Shown here piece after piece: positions 1 to 6,382 of a stretch of DNA of 10,922 nt. Both the position numbers and the translations under genes were made by a program. Position 1 is the stretch's first letter. Each line of letters begins with the position of its first letter. Source of the stretch: Actinomycetota bacterium (lineage in GTDB: Bacteria; Actinomycetota; Acidimicrobiia; Acidimicrobiales; RAAP-2); the NCBI GenBank assembly GCA_009701115.1, contig WLKR01000024.1, forward strand, positions 1 through 10,922. Reading direction: 5' to 3'. The notes under the pieces are model-generated. The model did no database searches, was not told where the DNA came from, and saw nothing but the letters and a program-made list of their open reading frames with translations.

Positions 1-22
1 AGCCCCGGCTTTCGCCGGGGCT
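1..22 (-). terminator. Hairpin, probable intrinsic terminator of the thiolase gene
   Basis: A perfect 9-bp GC-rich stem (AGCCCCGGC / GCCGGGGCT) closes a 4-nt loop, which reads GAAA on the minus strand, a stable GNRA-type tetraloop. It lies 20 nt past the thiolase stop codon, the usual place for a terminator. The T-tract expected downstream on the minus strand falls outside the window, so the rho-independent assignment is likely but not fully shown. It could also serve a converging gene to the left. Confidence 0.75.
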
Positions 23-42
23 GCTTGTCACTTCAGAACAAA

Positions 43-1251
43 TTAGTTGAGACGCTCAACGATCATGGCCATACCCTGACCACCACCAACGCACATGGTC
101 TCCATGCCGATGGTCTTGCCTTCGTCTTCGAGGGCGTTGAGGAGGGTCGTCATGATGCGAGCACCAGTCATACCGAAGGGGTGACCGAGGGCAATGCCGC
201 CACCCTTGATGTTCAACTTGTCCCAGCTGATGCCGAGGTGCTTGGCCGAAGGGATGACCTGAGCGGCGAAGGCCTCGTTGATCTCCACGAGGTCGATGTC
301 GTCGATGGTCATGCCGGCGCGCTTCATGGCCTGACGGCAGGCCTCGATGGGACCGAGACCCATGATCTCGGGGTTGAGACCCGAAACACCGGAGGCGATG
401 ATGCGGGCCAGTGGCTTGAGGCCCAGTTCCTTGGCGCGGGTGTCGCTCATTACGACAACGGCAGCGGCACCGTCGTTGAGTGGGCAGGCGTTACCAGCGG
501 TGACCGAACCACCGGGACGGAAGACGGGCTGAAGGCCAGCGAGCTTCTCGACGGTGGTGCCGGCGCGGGGGCCGTCGTCCTTGTTGACAATGGTGCCGTC
601 AGCGAGGGTCACGGGGATGATCTCACGGCTGAAGAAGCCGCTCTCCTGGCTGGCCACGGCGCGAGCCTGGCTCAGTGCGGCGAACTCGTCCATTTCCTGA
701 CGAGAAACGTTCTCGTACTCAGCGACGTTCTCCGCCGTTTGACCCATGGCGATGTAGATGTCGGGCAGACCAGCTGGAGCGGTCCAGGCACCCTGACCAC
801 CGGCTTCGCGAGCCTTGGTGCGGTCATAGGCGTCCTTGAAAAGGGGGTTGGTGGCGTTGCCCGTGTCTGAAGCACCCGAGGCGAAGCGCGACACGGTCTC
901 GACACCGGCGGCGATGAAGGCGTCACCCTCACCGGCGCGGATGGCGTGCGCGGCCATGCGGATGGTCTGGAGTGAAGACGAGCAGTAACGGTTGACGGTT
1001 ACACCGGGCACGTTGTGCAGACCGGCCAAAACGGCGGCCACGCGGGCGATGTTGAAGCCCGACTCACCGGCGGGCTGACCACAACCGAGCATGAGGTCTT
1101 CAATGCTCTGGGGGTCCAGTTCGGGAACCTTGGCGAGAACGGCCTTCACCACGTGGGCGGTGAGGTCGTCAGGACGGCACTCGGAAAGAGAGCCCTTGAA
1201 GGCTCGGCCGATCGCGGTGCGACCGGTGGCGACGATTACTGCTTCTGGCAT
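43..1251 (-). CDS. Acetyl-CoA acetyltransferase / 3-ketoacyl-CoA thiolase family protein (402 aa)
   Basis: Thiolase that cleaves 3-ketoacyl-CoA with CoA to acetyl-CoA plus a shortened acyl-CoA, or catalyses the reverse condensation. It is cytoplasmic and acts at the last step of beta-oxidation. The whole two-domain fold is present at normal family length. The nucleophilic Cys90 lies in VNRYCSSSLQ, the NEAFA motif is at residues 325-329, His357 is in GGGIALGHPFG and the second catalytic Cys387 is in METMCVGGGQG, so all catalytic residues are intact. The ATG is preceded by a perfect AGGAGG (1257-1262) at 5-nt spacing, which fixes the start. The gene lies 79 nt downstream of the acyl-CoA synthetase on the same strand and may be cotranscribed with it, though a palindrome in the gap suggests an extra promoter or control site. 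Degradative versus biosynthetic use cannot be decided from sequence. The ligase and dehydrogenase neighbours favour degradation. Confidence 0.95.
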   Translation of the reverse strand: MPEAVIVATGRTAIGRAFKGSLSECRPDDLTAHVVKAVLAKVPELDPQSIEDLMLGCGQPAGESGFNIARVAAVLAGLHNVPGVTVNRYCSSSLQTIRMAAHAIRAGEGDAFIAAGVETVSRFASGASDTGNATNPLFKDAYDRTKAREAGGQGAWTAPAGLPDIYIAMGQTAENVAEYENVSRQEMDEFAALSQARAVASQESGFFSREIIPVTLADGTIVNKDDGPRAGTTVEKLAGLQPVFRPGGSVTAGNACPLNDGAAAVVVMSDTRAKELGLKPLARIIASGVSGLNPEIMGLGPIEACRQAMKRAGMTIDDIDLVEINEAFAAQVIPSAKHLGISWDKLNIKGGGIALGHPFGMTGARIMTTLLNALEDEGKTIGMETMCVGGGQGMAMIVERLN

Positions 1252-1275
1252 GGATTCCTCCTGTTGCGGGGGTTA

Positions 1276-1290
1276 CTCGTTGGTAACGAG
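1276..1290. promoter_or_regulatory. 15-bp palindrome, candidate operator upstream of thiolase
   Basis: CTCGTT-GGT-AACGAG is a perfect 6-bp inverted repeat around a 3-nt centre, 25-39 nt upstream of the thiolase ATG. On the minus strand a weak promoter-like pair (TTCAAA, then TAGTGT after 19 nt) would place the transcription start at or inside the palindrome, a typical position for a repressor site. TetR-type regulators of acyl-CoA catabolism use short palindromes of this kind, but I cannot match it to a known regulator consensus. It could instead form an mRNA hairpin just upstream of the Shine-Dalgarno sequence. Confidence 0.35.
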
Positions 1291-1319
1291 AAGACACTAG
1301 CCGGAACTTCCGGGGTCTT
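1291..1319. repeat. Interrupted inverted repeat between synthetase and thiolase genes
   Basis: AAGAC (1291-1295) pairs with GTCTT (1315-1319), and inside this CCGGAA (1301-1306) faces TTCCGG (1308-1313) across a single base. Part of one arm (ACTAG) is unpaired. In RNA the inner stem would open to CCGG/CCGG with a 5-nt loop. It lies just after the acyl-CoA synthetase stop codon, so it may be a weak intercistronic terminator or processing hairpin. No clean T-tract follows on the minus strand. Confidence 0.3.
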
Positions 1320-1330
1320 TTGAACATCAA

Positions 1331-2941
1331 TTAGGCCAGGGAACTGAGCCACTCCACGGCTTCGCGCTGGTGACGGGCGTAGTCCATCTTGCCGTTAACG
1401 GCCCGACCGATGGTCTCGACGATCCGCACGGCCCGGGGCGCCTTGTAACTAGCGAGACGGGACTTCACGTGCTCAATCAACTCGGCCTCACTGGCACTTT
1501 GCCCGACGTGGAACTCCACGGCCGCCACCACCTGCGATCCGTACGTATCGCTCGGGGTGCCAACGACACAGGCGTCGGCCACCGCGGGGTGGGTCTTGAG
1601 GGACTCTTCGACCTCTTCGGGGAAGACCTTTTCGCCGGCCGTGTTGATGCACTGGCTGCCGCGACCGAGGAGGTGGATGGAACCGTCTTCACGGACCTTG
1701 GCCATGTCACCGGGGACCGAGTAGCGAACGCTGCCAATGGTCTGGAAGGTGGCGTCGGACTTGGCCTGGTCCTTGTAGTAGCCCATCGGGTTACGGCCAC
1801 CAATCATCAGGCGACCGATCTCTTCGGTGCCCGGCGTTACGTCCTGGCCGTCTTCGTTCACGACGCGGACCATCTCGCCCAACTTGAAGGAAGCCGTCTG
1901 GGTCATCTTGCGCTTGGAGGAAACACTCGAACCCATGCCCAGTGCTTCGGAGGAAGAGAAGGTGTCGACGAGGAGTACTGATTCGTAGAGTTCAATCAGT
2001 CCTTCCTTTATTTCTTGGGACCACATGGCGCCCGAGCTCACAATGGCCACTAGGGCCGTGAACTTGTACTTGGTCGGATTCTCTCGGATCTCTAACAACA
2101 ACGGACGGGCGAAGGGGTCACCAACAATCACCACCGCGTTGACGTCGTACTCCTCGATCGTCTCGGCCAGTTCCTGGGCGTCAAACTTTCGGCTCGGCAG
2201 CAAGACGACCCGTCCGGCTTCGGCCAGGGCGCGAATGGCCGTGAAGAGTCCGGTGCCGTGCATCAGGGGACAGGCCGGGAGGAGGGCGTAGCCCGGACCA
2301 CCCTCGTCGATCATGCGGGCAATGTCACCGAGATCGCCGTGCTCGGGATACTTACGAAATCCGCCGGCGTTCAGTCGAACGAAGAGATCGTCCTGGCGCC
2401 ACATGACGCCCTTGGGCATGCCGGTGGTGCCCCCGGTGTACATCATGACCAGATCATCGGGTGAAGAGGCCGGGAGTGGCGCGGCCTTGGTAGCGAGCGC
2501 CTCGGTGAAGGGCGTGGCCCACTCGGGACACGGTCCGGTGCCGTCTTGCACGTGGAGATAAGAAACGATGTTCGGCAGTTCGTGACGGAGGGCCTCGATC
2601 TTGTCGGTGAAGGTGCCGTGGAAGACGACGATGCGGGTGTCGGCGTTGTCAAAGAGGTAGGCCAGCTCGTCGTGGCCGTAGCGATAGTTGGTGTTGATGG
2701 GGACGTGACCGGCGGCCATGGTGCCGGCGAAGGTCAAGAGGTACTCGGGTCCGTTATAGAGATAGGCCGCCACGGTGCTCTGGCGGGGGAGTCCCAGTTG
2801 GTGAAAATACGTGCCGAGTGACTCGAAGGCGTCGACGAATTCCCGCCAGGAGTAGACGGTCTCTCCGGCCTCGATGGCACTGGCCAGGGGCTGTTTTCCG
2901 GCCACCGTACGCCACACGTCTACATAGGACCACTCACTCAT
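1331..2941 (-). CDS. Acyl-CoA synthetase (FadD-like, AMP-forming; 536 aa)
   Basis: Member of the adenylate-forming superfamily (ANL), which activates a carboxylic acid with ATP to an acyl-adenylate and then to acyl-CoA. It is cytoplasmic. The ATP-binding P-loop motif YTGGTTGMPKG lies at residues 168-178. The C-terminal signature has GD followed by GRGSQCINTAGEKVFPEEVE, and the conserved catalytic lysine Lys518 is in NGKMDYAR. The NTAGEKVFPEEVEE form is typical of actinobacterial FadD proteins acting on long-chain, branched or steroid side-chain acids, such as the FadD19 group, but the substrate is not readable from sequence. The ATG start has a good Shine-Dalgarno (GGAGGG, 2949-2954) at 7-nt spacing. 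The gene is the first of a minus-strand pair with the thiolase and is divergent from the secreted hydrolase, with 102 nt between them. The protein is complete, with no missing motif. Confidence 0.93.
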   Translation of the reverse strand: MSEWSYVDVWRTVAGKQPLASAIEAGETVYSWREFVDAFESLGTYFHQLGLPRQSTVAAYLYNGPEYLLTFAGTMAAGHVPINTNYRYGHDELAYLFDNADTRIVVFHGTFTDKIEALRHELPNIVSYLHVQDGTGPCPEWATPFTEALATKAAPLPASSPDDLVMMYTGGTTGMPKGVMWRQDDLFVRLNAGGFRKYPEHGDLGDIARMIDEGGPGYALLPACPLMHGTGLFTAIRALAEAGRVVLLPSRKFDAQELAETIEEYDVNAVVIVGDPFARPLLLEIRENPTKYKFTALVAIVSSGAMWSQEIKEGLIELYESVLLVDTFSSSEALGMGSSVSSKRKMTQTASFKLGEMVRVVNEDGQDVTPGTEEIGRLMIGGRNPMGYYKDQAKSDATFQTIGSVRYSVPGDMAKVREDGSIHLLGRGSQCINTAGEKVFPEEVEESLKTHPAVADACVVGTPSDTYGSQVVAAVEFHVGQSASEAELIEHVKSRLASYKAPRAVRIVETIGRAVNGKMDYARHQREAVEWLSSLA

Positions 2942-3043
2942 ATTCCACCCCTCCGTGACCCGCCACGATAGTGAAGATTTTCCAAGCGCGAATGAGCCAT
3001 CGGTACTACGGTTCCCCTTAGTCAGTCATTCCGGGGGGAAATT
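2942..3043. promoter_or_regulatory. Divergent intergenic region (synthetase / secreted hydrolase)
   Basis: This 102-bp gap must hold the start signals for both the leftward acyl-CoA synthetase and the rightward secreted hydrolase. I see Shine-Dalgarno sequences at both ends (GGAGGG on minus at 2949-2954, GGGGGGAA on plus at 3033-3040). No convincing -35/-10 pair is visible on either strand. Shared regulation is plausible from the geometry alone. Confidence 0.5.
3012..3040 (+). promoter_or_regulatory. Possible hairpin sequestering the hydrolase Shine-Dalgarno
   Basis: TTCCCCTT (3012-3019) can pair with GGGGGGAA (3033-3040), giving six Watson-Crick pairs plus two G-U pairs around a 13-nt loop. 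The right arm is the whole Shine-Dalgarno sequence of the gene starting at 3044, so folding would hide it. This rests on pairing alone; no known riboswitch class is recognised. Confidence 0.3.
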
Positions 3044-5176
3044 ATGAAAATGTCTATTCGAGGTTCTGTGGCAGGCCTAATGCTCGCCTCCTCATTTCTC
3101 ACCGCGATTCCGCACGCTTCGGCCGCCACGGTGCCCGAGCCCGGCGTCACCGGCTGTGACGTTCTCGTCACCACGCTGCCCGGCCACAACTGTCTCCTGC
3201 CCTGGCCCAACGACGCCTTCACCAAGAAGGCCGCCACGGCCACCGGTCGCCAGCTCAATATTCCTAAGACCTTGACGCCAGCCAACGTTGGCGGGACGCA
3301 CGTGAACACGACGTACCAGAATCAGAACAGTGGTTTCTCACCGGGTTCCGAGATCATCATTCACGTGCCCAACATTTCCTTGGCTAACTCCGGGATTGCC
3401 CTTTCAACCAACATCGGCGCCTCCTTGAGCGACTCGTCGCCCATCGTGATCTACGACACCGTGTCAAAGAAGCGGATTCCCTACTTCGCCGAACTGGACG
3501 CCCAGAACTCAGACCCGGCCACCCAGCTGCTCTTGATCCACCCCGCCATCAACTTGACCGAAGGTCACCGGATTGACGTGGTGCTGCGCAACCTGAAGGA
3601 CACCTCGAACAACCCCATCTCCCAGTTGGCCGGCGAGGCCGCGGCCCGGGCGGGCACCTTGTCGAACAAGGCCCGTGGCGCTCACTTGAAGTGGATCGTG
3701 ACCAACGACCTCACCCCACTGAAGAACGCCAATCGCAGCGCCTTTGACCTCAGCAAGCTCTACGCCTCGTGGGACTTCACCGTTATCGCCGCCGGTGGCA
3801 ACTTGAAGAAGCTCTCCGCGGCCAACATGGCCGACCCGGCCCTCACCATGCGCGAGCAGGCCTACAAGTTGATCGGTAAGACGGCCCCGTCCTTCCGCGT
3901 AGCTAGATCCAACGACAACGGCACGGTCTACGAAGTGGACGGCTCCTTCCAGGTCCCGACGTTCCTCAAGACCTGCCCAACAACGCAGACCGCGGAGTAC
4001 CAGAGCACCAACACCTCGCAGTGTGGGGCCATGAACGTCGACAAGAACGGGCTGCCGGTCTTGGTGGCTTCGACCCGTAACGCCACCACCGGCGTGTGGG
4101 GCAATCAAATCTGGGCGAATTTCCGTTGCGTGATGCCGAGCACCATCTCGTCGTCCGGCCCGGCCGCACCGACGGTCTACGGTCACGGCCTGCTCGGTAG
4201 TGCCGGCGAAGTCGTGGGCGGATCCTTCGCCAAGGGCGTGGAGGCCAACATGATGGGCTGCGCCACCGACTGGTCCGGTATGTCCAGCGCTGACGCCCTC
4301 TTGGTCGCGGGCACGCTCGGCGACATGAGCTACTTCCACACGCTCTCGGACCACATGCTCCAGGGCATGTTGAACTTCCAGTTCCTGGCTCGACTTATTA
4401 ACTCGACGCAGGGCTTTGGCACCAACGCTGCCTTCAAGTCCGGTAACGCCGTGCGCTTCCAGGTCGGCAAGTGTCAGTACATGGGCTACTCGCAGGGCGG
4501 CATCATGGGTGGTGCCGTGAGCGCCATCTCGAACGAGTGGACTCGCGTCGTCCTCGGCGTGCCGGGTGAAAACTACGGCGGCCTTCTATTGAACCGATCA
4601 GTGGACTGGAACGAGTTCTCGGCCTTCTACAACCCGGCCTACCCCAACGCGACCGACCAGCAGCTCGGTCTGCAGTTGGTCCAGTTGCTCTGGGACCGTG
4701 GTGAGAACGACGGCTACGCCCAACACATCACTACCTCGCCCTACGGCGGCACCAAGGCCAAGCAGGTCTTCATTATCGAGAACTACGGCGACCACCAGGT
4801 CACCAACGTCTCGACCGAAGTCTTCGCCCGCACCATTGGGGCCACGCGCCACTCACCGACGTTTGATACCAATAGTTTCGGCTCACCTCGCAGCAACGTG
4901 CCGACTGAAGTCCAGTGGGGTATTCCTAACCACACCTACAGCCCGACCAAGCAGGTGAAGGCCCTCGATGAACTGTGGGACTACGGCACACCCACGCCGC
5001 CGACGGTCAACCTGGCCCCCGATTCCAACGCGTACGGAAACGATCCGCACGGCTACGGACGACGGACCCCGGGTCTGATTGACCAGATCCGGAGCTTCCA
5101 GGTCACCGGCCTCATTGCCGACATCTGTCTCAGTGGTTCCACGCGAACGGCCTGCGTCGGCGTACCGGGCAGCTAA
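3044..5176 (+). CDS. Secreted alpha/beta-hydrolase-like protein, lipase/esterase candidate (710 aa)
   Basis: Probably an exported ester hydrolase; the exact substrate is unknown. Residues 1-27 form a Sec signal peptide: basic start MKMSIR, a hydrophobic core, and an ASA-A cleavage site after Ala27. The mature N-terminus carries CDVLVT and NCLLPWPNDAF, with paired cysteines and the LPxPND pattern seen in large bacterial secreted lipase-like proteins. It is followed by an Ig-like or beta-rich stretch around residues 90-190, including LLLIHPAINLTEGHRIDVVL. The catalytic half has an oxyanion-type YGHGLLGS (379-386), a nucleophile elbow GYSQGG with Ser483, and a candidate histidine His584 in ENYGDHQV. 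Asp551 or Asp557 may be the acid. Several extra cysteines suggest disulfides outside the cell. The start at 3044 has GGGGGGAA upstream; a second in-frame ATG at 3050 is possible. The gene lies next to acyl-CoA genes, which suggests release of acyl chains that the pathway then degrades. Polyester depolymerase is an alternative reading. Confidence 0.75.
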   Translation: MKMSIRGSVAGLMLASSFLTAIPHASAATVPEPGVTGCDVLVTTLPGHNCLLPWPNDAFTKKAATATGRQLNIPKTLTPANVGGTHVNTTYQNQNSGFSPGSEIIIHVPNISLANSGIALSTNIGASLSDSSPIVIYDTVSKKRIPYFAELDAQNSDPATQLLLIHPAINLTEGHRIDVVLRNLKDTSNNPISQLAGEAAARAGTLSNKARGAHLKWIVTNDLTPLKNANRSAFDLSKLYASWDFTVIAAGGNLKKLSAANMADPALTMREQAYKLIGKTAPSFRVARSNDNGTVYEVDGSFQVPTFLKTCPTTQTAEYQSTNTSQCGAMNVDKNGLPVLVASTRNATTGVWGNQIWANFRCVMPSTISSSGPAAPTVYGHGLLGSAGEVVGGSFAKGVEANMMGCATDWSGMSSADALLVAGTLGDMSYFHTLSDHMLQGMLNFQFLARLINSTQGFGTNAAFKSGNAVRFQVGKCQYMGYSQGGIMGGAVSAISNEWTRVVLGVPGENYGGLLLNRSVDWNEFSAFYNPAYPNATDQQLGLQLVQLLWDRGENDGYAQHITTSPYGGTKAKQVFIIENYGDHQVTNVSTEVFARTIGATRHSPTFDTNSFGSPRSNVPTEVQWGIPNHTYSPTKQVKALDELWDYGTPTPPTVNLAPDSNAYGNDPHGYGRRTPGLIDQIRSFQVTGLIADICLSGSTRTACVGVPGS

Positions 5177-5182
5177 GAATTC

Positions 5183-5234
5183 GCCCCCTACCAACACAAC
5201 TTCTAGAGTTATCGAGTGAGTGAAGGTAGGGGGC
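5183..5234 (+). promoter_or_regulatory. 10-bp inverted repeat enclosing the acyl-CoA dehydrogenase start codon
   Basis: GCCCCCTACC (5183-5192) is perfectly complementary to GGTAGGGGGC (5225-5234), with a 32-nt loop that holds the GTG start at 5216. The left arm starts 6 nt after the hydrolase stop codon and the right arm lies inside codons 4-7 of the dehydrogenase. It could act as a terminator-like structure for the hydrolase, as a translational control element, or both. No T-tract follows the right arm, which argues against a plain intrinsic terminator. Confidence 0.45.
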
Positions 5235-6382
5235 TCTTAGCCCCAACATCGTTAGGTAGTTCCACCGAGGGTGACGTCGACAACCCCGAGCTGCGCCGCG
5301 AACTTCGAGAGTGGCTGAGCGCGCATCCCCGCCCCACTGGTTCAGACCTCGCCGAGGCCGGACTCGTAGCCCCGCACCTGAGCGTGCCGTGGGGCCGTGG
5401 CGCCTCACCCGTTGATCAACTCGTGATTGACGACGAGCTGCGCCAGGCCGGCGTGACTCGTCCCGTGAATCCCATCGGCATTGGCTGGGCCGGACCCACG
5501 ATCGTGCACGCCGGAACCGAGGAACAACAGCAGCGTTGGATGCCCCGACTCCTCAGTGGTCAAGACTTTTGGTGCCAACTCTTTAGTGAACCCAACGCCG
5601 GAAGTGACTTGGCCTCACTCCAGACCCGAGCCATTCGTGACGGCGACGAGTGGGTCATCACCGGGCAAAAGGTCTGGACCAGTTACGCCCACATAGCGAG
5701 CTGGGGCATCTTGTTGGCCCGCACCTCCGATGAGGGTGCACCCCAGAACGGCATTAGCTACTTCATCTGTCCGATGAATACTCCCGGTATTGATATCCGA
5801 CCCATTGTGGACATGACCGGGGACCACGCCTTTAACGAAGTCTTCTTCGACGAAGTTCGCATTCCCGCCGATCACTTGATTGGTGAGGTGAACGAAGGAT
5901 GGCGTCTGGCCAAAGTGACGCTCGGCAACGAGCGAGTCTCGCTCTCCGGTGAGGGTGCGCTCTGGGGTCGTGGCCCATCGGCGAATGATCTCGTGAACCT
6001 CGCCAAAGGGGAGAGCCTCACGGCTCTTCAGCGCGAGTCACTGGTTAAGTGCTGGTCCCACGGGGAGATCTTGCGACTGCTGCGTATTCGAACTCTCTCG
6101 GCTGTTCTAGCGGGACGCGAACCGGGCCCCGAGGCCAGTGTGCGCAAAGCGTTGGCGGACGATCACGGTCAAGAAATCATGGGTCTGGCCGTTGAGTTCG
6201 CTGGCGTTGGCGCAATGGACTCTTCGGTGGGGCCGTTTGGACTGACCGGTAATGAAGCCCAGACGTGGCGTCACGGTTTTCTCTACGCCCAAGCCTTGAC
6301 GATTGGTGGCGGCACCTCGGTGGTGCAGCGCAACATCATCGCCGAGCGCGTGTTGCAACTCCCGAAAGAGTTGAGCGCTTAG
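5216..6382 (+). CDS. Acyl-CoA dehydrogenase, FadE-like (388 aa)
   Basis: FAD-dependent enzyme that introduces the trans-2 double bond into an acyl-CoA, the first oxidative step of beta-oxidation, passing electrons to electron-transfer flavoprotein. Family marks are QLFSEPNAGSDLASLQT (121-137), the beta-domain stretch FNEVFFDEVRIPADHLIG (206-223) and the C-terminal GGGTSVVQRNIIAERVL (364-380). At the position of the medium-chain enzyme's catalytic Glu376 there is Gly365. Glu239 in GNERVSLSGEG aligns with the alternative base position used by isovaleryl- and long-chain enzymes, so an active enzyme is likely. GTG at 5216 is the only plausible start: an in-frame stop lies at 5204 and no other usual start codon occurs before the family homology begins near residue 23. 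No clear Shine-Dalgarno is seen. The gene begins 39 nt after the hydrolase stop on the same strand and ends overlapping the next, convergent gene by 4 nt. The first ~20 residues are unlike the family and may be a loose extension. Confidence 0.92.
   Translation: MSEGRGLLAPTSLGSSTEGDVDNPELRRELREWLSAHPRPTGSDLAEAGLVAPHLSVPWGRGASPVDQLVIDDELRQAGVTRPVNPIGIGWAGPTIVHAGTEEQQQRWMPRLLSGQDFWCQLFSEPNAGSDLASLQTRAIRDGDEWVITGQKVWTSYAHIASWGILLARTSDEGAPQNGISYFICPMNTPGIDIRPIVDMTGDHAFNEVFFDEVRIPADHLIGEVNEGWRLAKVTLGNERVSLSGEGALWGRGPSANDLVNLAKGESLTALQRESLVKCWSHGEILRLLRIRTLSAVLAGREPGPEASVRKALADDHGQEIMGLAVEFAGVGAMDSSVGPFGLTGNEAQTWRHGFLYAQALTIGGGTSVVQRNIIAERVLQLPKELSA
5230..5244 (+). promoter_or_regulatory. Alternative small hairpin competing with the 5183-5234 stem
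   Basis: GGGGCT (5230-5235) pairs with AGCCCC (5239-5244) across a 3-nt CTT loop. Five of its left-arm bases are the same bases used by the right arm of the larger stem, so the two structures exclude each other. It is inside the dehydrogenase coding sequence, near codons 5-10. Confidence 0.35.

Noticed and set aside
25..870. Long plus-strand open frame of 281 codons opposite the thiolase gene
   Set aside because: It lies antisense to a gene with all thiolase catalytic motifs, has no recognisable domain, and its Gly/Val/Asp/Leu-rich composition is typical of the complement of GC-rich coding DNA.
1301..1313. CCGGAACTTCCGG as an intrinsic terminator of the acyl-CoA synthetase gene
   Set aside because: The centre leaves only one unpaired base, the stem that can really form is 4 bp, and no T-tract follows on the minus strand; kept only as a low-confidence repeat.
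3509..4354. Long minus-strand open frame of 281 codons opposite the secreted hydrolase
   Set aside because: Antisense shadow: Gly/Val/Arg-rich, no domain, no Shine-Dalgarno, and fully inside a convincing gene on the other strand.
5214..5222. GAGTGAGTG at the dehydrogenase start and GAGTGAGTG at the synthetase start as a shared regulatory repeat
   Set aside because: Both simply encode similar first codons (Met-Ser-Glu), so the resemblance is explained by the protein sequence and chance.
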